DNA of 64,000 nucleotides, from NCBI GenBank assembly GCA_014529385.2, contig CM043953.1, positions 88,466,342 to 88,530,341 on the forward strand. The letters run 5' to 3'. The position numbers and the translations under genes are program-made. Position 1 is the first letter of the stretch. Each line of letters opens with the position of its first letter. This DNA comes from Adiantum capillus-veneris. Taxonomy: Eukaryota > Streptophyta > Polypodiopsida > Polypodiales > Pteridaceae. Of the stretch, positions 25,843-35,461 are shown piece by piece. The notes below the pieces were generated by a model that saw nothing but the letters and a program-made list of their open reading frames with translations, had not been told where the DNA came from and ran no database searches.

Positions 25843-25970
25843 AACATCATGAGCTTATGCTCGAGAGGCACCACATACGTAGCTAGGTGCGATTGGGGGC
25901 CGGCGGTCCCGTGCCCCCAATTGTACCTAGCTAGGTATGTGGTGCCTCCCTCACAAAAGCTCATGATGTT
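25843..25970. repeat. 128-bp long-stem foldback, miRNA-precursor-like or MITE-like
   Basis: The left arm 25843-25900 pairs with 25913-25970 around a 12-nt loop (25901-25912, CGGCGGTCCCGT). The outer 14 bp (AACATCATGAGCTT) pair perfectly. A weak internal stretch of about 8 nt follows, then GAGGCACCACATA pairs perfectly. The inner CTAGCTAGGT and TTGGGGGC blocks pair with three mismatches. Overall about 50 of 58 positions pair. No known miRNA was recognised. The class (MIRNA hairpin, MITE or palindromic duplication) is open. Confidence 0.7.
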
Positions 25971-27109
25971 GAGGTAAGTCACAATGTGAGAATTATTGTG
26001 AGAATCATACAAGTTCTCCAAGAGGGTCATCAAGGCAAAGGCAATGTGTTGATGCTTCATCCATCGAAGTGAATAGGGGAGTGTCCAAGTGTTTGTCGAC
26101 GATGCATGATATAATGTTTGGCAACACAAGACACAAAGAGAGAAATGTTTATGAGCATGCTTGCTTTGGGACTGTCTTGTACTTGATGATGATAGAATTG
26201 GTCGTCATATTATAAGCAAGAATGTCTGCAGTCGATGAAGATGTGAGTTCTATAAACAATGAGATTGTATGTATATCCAAGGACCAACAGACAAGGGGGT
26301 TATCTAGAAGGGATCTTTTGTCTAGAAGTCCTCTCGCGACAGAATTTGCAGTGTCGACGACGTCAAACTTTGTGTATGAAGATAATTGGATTGTAGGATA
26401 CACCGTATGTAATCTGGTTGGAGGATAACTACATACTTTGATCTTGAAGAATTTTTGCAACTGGAGCAAATTGTCCAATGGAATTTTGTGTTGATTTTCT
26501 TTGTAACGTCTACTAATGTTGCAAAAATTGCAAGGCGAATGTAGTCCATACCGAAGAGAGTAGATTTGATGGTTTTAATTGAAAACGATAAAAGCCCACA
26601 TTGTTAGCATATTGGTAGGTTTGAAATGGTTGCTCAATAATTATCCATGAGGAAGTAGCAGGCTTACATTGTTGTTTCTGTTTATTAGAGTGCTAAAAAT
26701 GGCTTGATGTCTTCTACTCTTTCGAGTTTGACGCAGCATTACTGATCGTGTTTTCATTTTATACCTACGGATAATTATAAGCACAATGGTTAAATGCAAT
26801 GACATGAAATGTATAATTTTGAGATGATGTGAAAAATAATTTGCTGGCAAATGTCATAAAAGTAGAATTATACATGTGAGCTATGAAGATAGCATGTTTC
26901 TTATGATCTTGTCAACAAAAAATAACAATGCAAGAATAAGTAAATGAGTATTCATCAAATGCACAAATAGCTTGAATTTATCGTATAATGGTACGATGTA
27001 ATATGTGCACGTATGCAAGTGCCCAAAAAAAAAAAAAAACAATCCATACAAAAGCATGGTGGTGACTCGGCACACTTCCTTCATCAAGTTTTAGAGAAAA
27101 CATGTCATT
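25971..27109. other. Unassigned AT-rich DNA
   Basis: Minus-strand ORFs at 26149-26550 and 26641-26850 look at best like eroded polyprotein text; no motif can be defended. A 15-base A run is at 27025-27039. No gene is called. Confidence 0.5.
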
Positions 27110-27460
27110 AGAGGGCAATTGGCCTAAAATTCACCCATTTCCTTTTGTGGACCAACTCTGAGATGTGCCGTGCCGCCATCCATTGTATGCTTATAGTATC
27201 TTGATGCTTGGTCAGCTTCGTCTTTTTTGAGCATAACCTGCAATCAAAGCACTCTAAGAAATAATGTAGTCGAAAGGGAGGTTCACTACAACACATTGTG
27301 CATGGCCAAGAGCACCACACTTTGGTATACATGTCCACAAGAATATCACAGCACTGTAGTTTGTTCTGGTAATCCTCACCCTAATACATAATCATTGATT
27401 TGGTTTCCTTTGTCATTGGCATTTAACCACACTGTTTCCATACGACTCAATATGCCAGGG
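27110..27460 (-). pseudogene. PPR protein fragment
   Basis: Minus-strand reading gives DILVDMYTK(CGALGHAQ) then NLPF, SALIAGYAQ in shifting frames. These are the P- and S-type helices of plant PLS-class PPR proteins, organelle RNA-binding proteins. Stops replace residues in II(S)*SALIAG. It is separated from the next PPR fragment (28560-28960) by a Ca2+-ATPase remnant. Confidence 0.65.
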
Positions 27461-27499
27461 GAAGAGCACCATGCCATAAAAGTATTATCTATTAACACG

Positions 27500-28400
27500 T
27501 CATACTGGTAGAGCACAAAGTTGATCAAGACAATGGTACTGTTGCTGTTTGGGCCTGAAATAACATGCAAGAGCTCAACTCCTATGAATTATTGCCACCT
27601 GATACATGGCCTGGATGCCCAAGTCTCTTCACATAATGAGAATGATAAGTGCTCCTTGCAGCCCACAAGACGCTTTTGCAGTATATTTAGCTCATCAACT
27701 CTGTTAATAAGCCCAAAGCATCCAGTATATCTATATCTATTATATATGGTGCACATGCAATAGCTGCATGCCACCTAATAAAACCTGACATGACAACCCA
27801 AGCGTGATGAAGTTGATAGCCAACATGGTCACATTATTTTGTGAGCTGAAAGTGTAAGAAATTCTTGAATGTTGAAGCAGACACATTGTCTCCATCTGCC
27901 CACTTTGTCTAGTGAGAAATCTACACCCCAAGGCCATGGCCTTTACATGTGAGATTGTCCCCAGTTACCATCCTAACTGCCACATTGGTCGCTTCCAAAG
28001 CATTCACAATGGTCCTTGCTCCCTCTCGGCACGGGTTTCTTATGCCAACAAGAGCCAGTAATGTCAGATATGACTAAAAAAACTAGATCCACTTACGTCC
28101 ATCTGATGTGCTCTCCTGCACTCTACGAACATATGGCACTGTGACATATGCCAATGCTACGAAGCGTAGACTCTGCATGCCATGTCCTTAATGAGATCTT
28201 TGAGCTCCTTTGGCTCTTCTCATCAGACATCAATATACCTTCACCATTAGTTTCTATCCTATCCATGTCCACCCACTGACTACACATGGAGGGATTATTT
28301 GTGCAATGTCCTTCCACTACACAATCATAGCTTGTCCTTCCACTAGCTTTGTTCCTTAACAACCCAAACGCATACATATGTAAAATACTTGATTTTGAGC
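27500..28400 (-). pseudogene. Autoinhibited-type Ca2+-ATPase (P2B) fragment, intronless and rearranged
   Basis: Reading leftward: nucleotide-binding region SMCSQWVD and MSDE (about 28305-28210), ALAYVTV, then LTLLALVGIRNPCREGA and VRMVTGDN (about 28070-27953), the hallmark P-domain motif. The membrane segment FLHFQLT, then TMLAINFI follows (about 27870-27800), then QLL, QKRLVGCKEHL and QAMYQVAI-like text. About 200 residues between GDN and FQLT are missing. The frame changes at least four times. The phosphorylation motif DKTGT lies upstream of what is preserved. No introns are evident, which suggests a retrocopy. It is flanked by PPR fragments on the same strand. Confidence 0.75.
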
Positions 28401-28559
28401 TTGAAGTTTGAAAGTCTATGGTAGCTTTTCAAGCCCCAACGTAGGGGAACCCACCACTTCTGTTGGAAAAGCTTCGCAGCCTTTGCATCATTAGATAGGA
28501 AATAACTTCTTGGAGTTATGATCTCTTGTTGAAATGTGCCCCACATTGTTATGCACAAT

Positions 28560-28960
28560 ACTCTGAAACAAAAGTCCTTGGAATCTGTTGGACAGTTACA
28601 GAGTCTCAAGAGACCTCCTCATGGTGCATATGAGCAAGACAATCAAAGGTCTTCTTTCCACATCCATCCACGGTATACCCTGTAATAAGACCATTCCAAG
28701 AAACCATGTCTCAAATGGGTAGGGCCTTGAATATTGCATGAGCTGCAGACATGTAGATACATATTGACGAAAGCACAACCATCAAAGGCATTTCTTTCCA
28801 ATAGACCCAACTTTGTAGCTGGTATCTTCTCTAGGATTCCTTGCGCCACCAGCGGAAGAGCACCATGGATGGCATACGTTTCCATCCATAAGAGCATTAC
28901 CCAACAAGATGGGCTTTTCATTATGTAATATGTATCAACACGATGGTCTTCGAGACACAA
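28560..28960 (-). pseudogene. PPR protein fragment
   Basis: Minus-strand text includes METYAIHGALPLAQGILEKI-like wording (HGALPL, GILEKIPA), then in another frame HAIFKALPI, DMVSWNGLITGYTVDG and DCLAHMHHE. VSWNGLI is the classic helix start of PLS-type PPR motifs. Frameshifts and stops show decay. It lies just upstream, in gene sense, of the Ca2+-ATPase remnant. Confidence 0.68.
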
Positions 28961-29069
28961 TCCTCAGCACTATCTAACACGGGGGTATTGAATGAGGTAT
29001 GAGCGACGAGATGCTGTAGTGAAGCACATTTCTCGCAAAGATCGGATGCCGCCTTGGGGACAAGCAACC

Positions 29070-29220
29070 CCACGCGGACGCGTGTTTAGGGCGTCGGGTT
29101 GCCAACGAGGACGCCTCGGTTCGAGTCGCCAAGGGGGGGTAGCGGGTCAATGCGCTGATTTTTTTCTCCTTCGTCCGTCCGTCCTCGAGATCCTTGCAGC
29201 AAGCCGCGACGACCGTTGAT
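29070..29220 (+). mobile_element. SINE-like tRNA-derived head
   Basis: GGTTCGAGTCG at 29118-29128 matches the polymerase III B box. About 35 nt upstream GTTTAGGGCGTCGGG can serve as an A box, joined by GTTGCCAACGAGGACGCC in tRNA-like spacing. No tail or target duplication was identified, so this is a probable SINE head, not a tRNA gene. Confidence 0.4.
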
Positions 29221-29700
29221 CCCACCGCCCTGGGTTCTTAATGACCCTGTGTTAGATAGTGCTACAATCCTCTTTTCCATGAGTTGCATGAATTCAATAC
29301 AATCATCTGGTGGCAGACCATCGCGGCAAGCTTGTGATCTGCCTTATGTTGGCGTAAACCTCGAGAGGAATTCAAGAACACACCTGGGGCTTGCAATGCA
29401 AATTGCAGATTCGTCACGGCTACACAAACATGGCTCTTTATTTGTTAGAGGTCAAAAGACAGGTATGGAATATCGTCTTCAAGGACATGTTCATCTAGAC
29501 AAATTTCCTACTAGTGCAGATGAAACAAAGAGAGTTGACATTTAGAGATGTTACATTGGAGGAGTTTCTAGTGAAGGCCGGGATTGTTTCAAAGGAAGAC
29601 CTTTGACAAAACATAAGAGCAAGTGGTTCGGTATGCTTCTGGGGGGGGAATGTTTTGAAATTAAGGATCTGAGTTTGAAGGTTTTGTCAGTATTGTGCAT
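29221..29700 (+). other. Unrecognised open stretch
   Basis: A plus-strand frame is open over about 110 codons (29216-29545), reading FSMSCMNSIQSSGGRPSRQA and GLAMQIADSSRLHKHG, then, after a stop, RPLTKHKSKWFGMLLGGECF. The composition is protein-like, but no family comes to mind. It abuts PPR debris, so it may be another captured host fragment. No function is proposed. Confidence 0.3.
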
Positions 29701-29729
29701 AACAAGAACATGATACCCACATCCAGCAA

Positions 29730-29890
29730 CACACAAGCCCCAAGTCCAACATCTCAGACCAAGGGCGATAGTCGTGCAATCAAAGCTCTAATAGAGACAA
29801 TGTTTCCAAAAGGGAGGTTATCTACGACACTATCCCTAGGGAAGAGCACCACACTTTGCATACATGTTCACGAGAGCTCCACCCAGCACT
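29730..29890 (-). pseudogene. PPR protein fragment cut by a small LTR
   Basis: The minus strand reads GALVNMYAKCGALP then, after a stop, NLPF and ALIA. This is one PPR motif pair similar to 27110-27460. The frame is broken at 29890 by TGTTGGGG, the start of the adjacent LTR. Confidence 0.65.
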
Positions 29891-30090
29891 TGTTGGGGTA
29901 AGCTTAGCTTGTCCTAGTTTATGGAGCCTTTCCCTAGCTCCCCATGACCATGATGTAAGGACACGGGTCCTACAGGCAAGGCCATCGGCACGGTCCGACA
30001 ATGTGTACGCTAAGGGGAGGCTATAAGATAGCATGGTTGGGTGGAGACTAGCACGCTGCATTACTCTCCTCCTTTCAGTGGTATCCGAGC
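29891..30090 (+). mobile_element. Small LTR (187 bp) plus initiator-Met-type primer-binding site
   Basis: TGTTGGGG at 29891 to CCTTTCA at 30077 has LTR-type TG...CA ends. One base later TGGTATCCGAGC (30079-30090) matches the plant tRNA-iMet primer-binding site TGGTATCAGAGC with one mismatch. A TATA-like CTATAAGATA lies at about 30021. The LTR length fits TRIM elements. No second LTR is visible to 31 kb, so it is truncated. Confidence 0.6.
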
Positions 30091-30199
30091 TATTTTCGGG
30101 GAAAGGGGAAAAGCGGGTTTCATATACATGCGACGCACATCTCCTCTTCCATGGTCCGCATGCAACATGTGGGGAAGATGACGACCCTCAACGCAGCAA

Positions 30200-30441
30200 A
30201 ATAGAAGATGGACATAGTGTCTCTGCACAGTACGAGGGAACAGACAATGAAGGGCAATAGCTACCCAGGACCGCCGAAGGCGGGCAACCAAGGCAAACTC
30301 GATCGGCAACTCTACAACACCGAGGCTCCGTTGGTGTCGTTGGCTGTGCGCGTAGGAAGGCCCTCTAAACCCTTGCATGAAGGAGGGTTGAACCCACCTC
30401 ATGAGGGTAAGAGGTCAACACCCTACCATCCAAGCTATTGA
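30200..30441 (-). mobile_element. SINE-like tRNA-derived head, minus strand
   Basis: On the minus strand TAGCTTGGATGGTAGGGTG (about 30438-30420) fits an A box and GGTGGGTTCAACCC (about 30397-30384) a B box, with tRNA-like spacing and anticodon-arm-like CCCTCATGAGG between. The far end is undefined. Confidence 0.45.
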
Positions 30442-31208
30442 AACTTATTGTATACAACAAAGAAAGATAGCATACTTGAGTTGACAAAGAAAGCTAGAAG
30501 GAAAGGAAAGCTACAAACTTCAAGGAAGTAGGGTAAAGGGGCCAGTACAGTGCCGCCTAAGAAGAGTCGCCCATCCCCATTAATTTGATGCATTTTTTTG
30601 TGATCAGAGGAGCGTGTTTGGAAGAAGAGTGCAAGGCGCATCCACATTAAAAATTTTGTGGCAAATGAAAATGCGTAGCCAGTGCAGCACAGCAGCAAAG
30701 TTTTTCCATGTAAGAAAAACAGCCTTGAGAGGGAGGCCACCTTCGTGGGGTATTTAGAACCACTGTAGCCAGCAGGCGTGATCTCCAATCGGATGGCAAG
30801 CATCAAATCACAGCTCGGTCTAAACATTCCAACATTGGACACTGCTTGTCACATGATTGAAGCAAAAAGCTTTTAAACTGGGGGGGCCATGGGTTCCTCT
30901 ACAAGAACCGGTTTTTAATTGGCACCCTTATCTTAGTTTCACCCTTCCTTTTCACTCCTTAGAGAAAGGCAAGTTTTCTTTCAAAATTTCTTTTTCTTCA
31001 AGAAAGAAGCTTCACAAGTGAACAAAAGCCTTCACAAAAATGACCAATTTTTGTGAAGAATTAACGAAGGTGTTCTTACAAAGAACAAGACGTGAAGCGC
31101 TACAAATTCCACAAGGCGAGGATCACATGATGGAACACAAAAGTCACCGAGCGTATAAAACACAACGACTTCAAGCTTTACAAGGTACAAGTTGAATTCT
31201 TTCCACAT
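30442..31208. other. Unassigned segment before the gypsy gag
   Basis: A minus-strand ORF (30842-30435, 135 codons) has no recognised match. From about 30884 the sequence (GGGGGGGCCATGGG, then TTC/AAG-rich DNA) may be leader of the downstream gypsy element. No LTR border was found. Confidence 0.4.
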
Positions 31209-32230
31209 TAGCCTGTGTTTACCACGGCCGGCAAGGATATCCCACAAACACACACTTTTGATTTTGAGCACGCACATCAAAATCTGGCAACCACGAGCGC
31301 TGTCGACACTAATATGCATGACGATGATGGTCTAGGAGATCATGGCCTTGTAGATATGGCTGCTTTCAAGACTTTGGAAATCCTCAAAGCGTACTTGAAT
31401 GCAGCCTCTTTGCATTAAATGAAAATGTTACAAACCTTACTGAGCTACTTATGACATTTATGAATTCACAGGACGGTTCAAGGAGCCCAAGCTAGCACGG
31501 TTCAAGGAACCCAAGCTCGCATGTTTCAAGGAACCCACGTCGTACAACTCAACGAGTACATGAGGTAAGTGCTTCAGAAGATGCAGAAGGTAGCAATGCA
31601 TTACTTTAGAATATCACCATTCTTGAGTTTCACGGTGAAGAGCGTGATCGTAACAAGGATGCGGTCAATACGTTCTTACACAAATGGAGTGATATTCATA
31701 TGTTGAGACACACCCCAGATATTAAGATAGTTGTGGAAACAAGTCTATCTCTTAAAGGCAAGACCTATAAGTGGTGGATGACATTTCCAATGGATACTCA
31801 TTCTCTGTCGTGGGCTGTGTTTCAAGCTTCTTTCTCCAAAGAGTTTTTGGATTCCAATGAAGACGATAAGGATTGGTTAGCATGGGATGAATAGCGCATG
31901 TCTGGCCTCTCTCTCACTTAGTATCTTTCTAAGTATAAAGAAATCATATTAAAACTAGAAAGTCTAGATGAATTTCAAAAGATACAGGGTTTCAATAGGG
32001 GTCTTGACAAAGCCTATCATCCAAAAACTTTGGAAGAAGCCATCGCTCATGCCCAAACGTATGATGATGACCAAGAGAGGAAGGAAAATGTTCCATACTC
32101 TAAGAATACTTTTGTTAAGAGTAATTCGCTTAAGAGCCAATGGTGAGGTAGATCTCCCACACGTTCCAAGAGAACCAAGAGACAATCTTCTATTACTGCT
32201 TATCTCCAAGTCTTGCGAATTCTCAAGAGC
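31209..32230 (+). pseudogene. Ty3/gypsy gag
   Basis: This is the capsid precursor of an LTR retrotransposon. The retrotransposon gag core reads FHGEERDRNKDAVNTFLHKW (about 31631-31685), SLKGKTYKWWM, VFQASFSKEFL, DDKDWLAW, then SKYKEIILKLESLDEFQKI and AIAHAQTYDDD, in more than one frame. Stops lie at 31892 and 31919. Upstream, a 25-bp phrase (GGTTCAAGGAACCCAAGCT) is repeated three times at 31474-31545. It leads into RT at 32430. Confidence 0.82.
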
Positions 32231-32238
32231 AAAGTACT

Positions 32239-32439
32239 GTGGATTCTAGTTATGGTAGGCAAAGTGCAATGAATTTTAATGAAAAGCAAAGTGCTAACAA
32301 TTCTAAAGAGCAAAGTGCTCTCGATTCTCATTATGTTGAGCAACATGCAGCTGCTGTAAAACAAACATTAAAGGAATTACAAGATTTTCATCCCAGTATA
32401 ACTCTAGCTTACTTTCTCCTTTTGCATGCAAAAACCTGA
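32239..32439 (+). pseudogene. Gypsy gag-pol linker
   Basis: A short open frame has a four-fold repeated AAAGTGCT..TTCT motif (Gln/Ser/Asn rich) and ends in TLKELQDFHPS. It lies between gag and RT where a protease would be expected. No DTG/DSG protease motif was seen. Confidence 0.45.
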
Positions 32440-32766
32440 CTCACTTACTCACCTCACGGAGTATAGTGATGTATTCTCAATCGATTTACCGCCGGGTTTA
32501 CCCCCTACACGTGATGTGCATCATGGCATAGATGTCCTGCCGGGCACTAAACCGGTGAGTAAACCACCTTATTGTATGAATGCTAGTGAGGCCAAGGAGG
32601 TTGAGCGTCAGTTGGCTGACTACCTTTCTCGTGGTCTCATTAGACCTAGCACTTCACCTTGGGCATCGCCAATTCTATTGGTAAAAAAGAAAGATGGTAC
32701 TATGCGCATATAAGTAGATTATCGCAGATTAAACTCCATAACCATCAAGAAAAAGTATACTCTATC
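32430..32766 (+). pseudogene. Ty3/gypsy reverse transcriptase, first part
   Basis: The N-terminal RT text is YSDVFSIDLPPGLPPTRDVHH, KPVSKPPYCMN, RQLADYLSRGLIRPSTSPW and ILLVKKKDGTMR, then a stop and DYRRLN. It is cut at 32766 by the LTR of the nested element and continues at 37462. Confidence 0.9.
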
Positions 32767-33159
32767 TGTTAGGGGCACACAGCCCTAACAGGTATTCAAT
32801 GCAAGAAACATGCAGTTTACAGGAATTAGGAACAGTAAACTGAGTATTCATACACAATACTACAAAGTAAATAAGCAAAGAACACCATAAGGAAGAGGAA
32901 AAGAGACTTCCATCAAATTATCTTCATCATCATCACCCAATTACAGAGCATAAATAGCAATACGAGATCAGGAGAAAGAGAACTACCTCGATAGTTATCC
33001 CAAAACTTCCTCACACCATCAGATACTATAAGGCACATTCACAACTACCCAAAATTATAAGTACTAATGTCCACATATCCCTAAGGTTCAAAAGTTAAAG
33101 GTCTTAGTTACAGTTTAAAATATAGTATCCTGAATGCCCTGACAGATCAGGCACTAACA
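32767..33159. repeat. Left LTR of nested element
   Basis: This 393-bp LTR starts with a 24-bp self-complementary end (TGTTAGGG, eight-base loop, CCCTAACA). It differs from the right LTR at only a handful of positions, which implies a young insertion. Confidence 0.92.
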
Positions 33160-34077
33160 CTTGGCACACCTGGTGGGCAATGTTTCTCAAACATTGTGAG
33201 AACCCACAATATCCCTTGATCAAAAAATTCATCCACCAGCTGATCCTTGAATTCAGTTTGTTGTGAAACTGCTGCAGTTGGAGTTTCCTTATCAAGTTCT
33301 TCAACCTCTGCATCCACCTGAACTGTAACTGCCTCCTTAGTACTTTCAGTCTCCTGACAGAGTATCTCATCCACAATCATTTTCACTGGATCATTTAAGT
33401 TGTGAATTCCTCCTGCAGCTTCTGTTTCCTCCTTTGCAACATCTTTAGCCTGTCTTACAGCTGCACCTTTCCCTGTGCCTTCAGTAATATTCTCCTGAAC
33501 TCCTGCTATCACATCAGTTCCTGCAAACACTTCAGAATTTTTATTAACAAACACCTGCTCAGATTGTTGACCTCCTTGTTGTTGCAGCTGCATCTTCAGG
33601 TCCTCAAACTGCCCTTTCAGGTCAGTATACTGCTGCTTCAATTCAACATTCTACTTCTCCATAAATAATTTTTCCTCCTTCATCTCCTCCTCTGCAAACA
33701 TCTGATATGGTTTACTCACCAGATCATACACCATGACTTTCATTTTCTCCACATCTCTTGAATTGAGATACCTTCTACAAAGTAGAAAACTCTCCTCTTC
33801 TTCAAGTGATTTCAGGTGGCCCATTTTCATATTCAAGTACATATCCAAATTCAATAGTAGGTTCAGGTTCAGGGTCAGGTTTAGGTTTAGGTTCAGGTTC
33901 AGGTTCAGGTTCAGGTTCAAGTTCAGGTTGAATTTTCCCTTCAAGAAGAATGAAGAAAGATTCAAGGTAGGATGCAAACTTTGCAACCATTAGACACTGT
34001 CTCTTGAACACGTCCAATATCTCTGCATGTAGATGCAACACTCGAAGACCTAATTTAGACTCCGCATGCCAAATCAA
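33147..34077 (-). pseudogene. Acidic, coiled-coil-type ORF with Glu-Pro repeats
   Basis: Reading leftward, a Glu-Pro dipeptide run (ELEPEPEPEPEPKPKPDPEP, encoded at about 33925-33850) is followed after a frame change by DVEKMKVMVYDLVSKPY, EEEMKEEKLFMEK, a stop, then ELKQQYTDLKGQFEDLKMQL. This is heptad-like and Gln rich. The ORF ends in FEKHCPPGVPSVSA inside the left LTR. No enzyme motif is seen. It may be a structural, gag-like protein of a nonautonomous element, but this is inference. Confidence 0.5.
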
Positions 34078-34086
34078 TTGATTTCC

Positions 34087-34914
34087 TTAAAAATCTTGAT
34101 TCAGGAAAAACCAAAACTGATCTGCTTCTTCATCAAACTGATATGATTGAAGGCTTGAAAATAACAAGTTGAGCTCTCCTTCACACATAAAAAACACCAC
34201 CAAGATGGCTTGCTCACATCCCCTATCAAAAATAGAAAGAAATCCACTTTGTAGCTGCAAAATTGTCCAATCAATGATATCTCCCTGAAAATGAAAACTT
34301 TTGACTTCTGCTCCTTGAAGAATTTCCCTTATTTCATCAAGCATGAAGACATAAAACCAATGAGATATAAGAATATCAACATCACCTCCTCCATCAACAA
34401 CATCACATAAAAATGTAGAACCATCTTCACGAAAATCCACTTCACCATCATCAGGAACTTGCAAAATACTTACGTAATCATTAATCAAAACCATTTCCTC
34501 AGCATCAACCAAACCATTGACATCAGAAACTTGGTATAAATCATCAAGAATATCATCAGTAAAATGAACTTCATTGAAAAAAGATGGACTTCCAAAATCC
34601 ATGACTAAATTTATAAAAGCACCAACATCATAAAGATCATTGATAACAACATCATCATTCAAGAAACCTTTTGTAACATCAAGATTTGAAGAAGGATCCA
34701 TATTCTTGATTTGAGTAAGCTGAAGCTTCATGTCCTCAATTTGATTATCCTTATCCAAAACAACTTGCTTAAGAGCATCATAAACTTCATAACAGTAAGA
34801 AATATGCAAGTCGGCTTTAGTTTGAACCTGAGAAATCTCCGCCATTAATGATGTCTTCTCTTCTTGAAGTTGAAAGCGCTTCATTTGCTGCAACCATACT
34901 TGGATGCCTCTCAT
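34087..34914 (-). CDS. Unfamiliar acidic ORF, 275 codons
   Basis: The N-terminal 75 residues are heptad-like (RFQLQEEKTSLMAEISQVQT, KDNQIEDMKLQL). The rest is Asp/Glu rich and hydrophobic in turn (DDILDDLYQVSDVNGLVD). It overlaps the preceding ORF by 98 bp in another frame; a single indel near 34900 would fuse the two through ELENE. No family is recognised. Confidence 0.5.
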   Translation of the reverse strand: MRGIQVWLQQMKRFQLQEEKTSLMAEISQVQTKADLHISYCYEVYDALKQVVLDKDNQIEDMKLQLTQIKNMDPSSNLDVTKGFLNDDVVINDLYDVGAFINLVMDFGSPSFFNEVHFTDDILDDLYQVSDVNGLVDAEEMVLINDYVSILQVPDDGEVDFREDGSTFLCDVVDGGGDVDILISHWFYVFMLDEIREILQGAEVKSFHFQGDIIDWTILQLQSGFLSIFDRGCEQAILVVFFMCEGELNLLFSSLQSYQFDEEADQFWFFLNQDF

Positions 34915-35455
34915 TCTCTAGCTCTAATGAGAGATTATTGATCATGTTCTCTTGAGAAAGAACAAGACTTTGAAATTCAGCAAGTTCAGGTACATAACTT
35001 CTTTGCAAATCAGTAATCTGCATATCAGGGACCTGAATTCTGAAACTTTCCAAATCAGGGACCTTCAGTATCAAAATTGGTAACTCAGGGATCTGAAAGT
35101 CAAGATCCTTATCTTCATAAGCTGAATAACTCATATCCACTCCTAGAAATTGGCTTTCAGTCTTCAAAACTCCAAAAAATTCTTCTCCATCAACACAAAC
35201 ACCTCCCGGACTATCACTTGTCGAATACTCCTCATCAAGATTCATCAAAAATTGATTCATTACATCATCCTCATTAGTAGCACACATTATGTCTTTATCT
35301 ATCTTCAGCTCTTCCACTTCATTACACTGAAATCTGATGTCTCCCTGAATTTCAACCTCTTCAAGATTGATGTCAAATGTTGGTATACGGGTTTGTATGG
35401 GATATTGGTGGCTTCTCTCGCTCACTCCCACTTGGATTCCCTTCTTCTTAGTCAT
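34817..35455 (-). CDS. Unfamiliar ORF, about 212 codons
   Basis: It starts at ATG 35455, seven bases after the previous stop. The sequence has MTKKKGIQVGVSER, runs of Pro/Ile-containing repeats (FQIPELPILILKVPDLESFR, IQVPDMQITDLQ) and an acidic middle. The repeated PDL/PEL steps look like short degenerate repeats. No known domain was identified. Confidence 0.5.
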   Translation of the reverse strand: MTKKKGIQVGVSERSHQYPIQTRIPTFDINLEEVEIQGDIRFQCNEVEELKIDKDIMCATNEDDVMNQFLMNLDEEYSTSDSPGGVCVDGEEFFGVLKTESQFLGVDMSYSAYEDKDLDFQIPELPILILKVPDLESFRIQVPDMQITDLQRSYVPELAEFQSLVLSQENMINNLSLELENERHPSMVAANEALSTSRREDIINGGDFSGSN

Positions 35456-35461
35456 CAATTC

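Noticed and set aside
26149-26550. Possible copia RT remnant on the minus strand
   Set aside because: Only a faint resemblance of spacing; no catalytic box or diagnostic phrase could be found.
29080-29140. Functional tRNA gene
   Set aside because: A and B boxes are present but acceptor and anticodon stems do not fold to a full cloverleaf; a SINE head is more likely.
30435-30842. Minus-strand ORF of 135 codons
   Set aside because: No motif, hydrophobic patches look random, and it is not embedded in any recognised element.
33160-33180. Firm primer-binding site for a plus-strand nested element
   Set aside because: TGGCACACCTGGTGGG is suggestive but is also the coding end of a minus-strand ORF, and no clear polypurine tract precedes the right LTR; orientation is left open.
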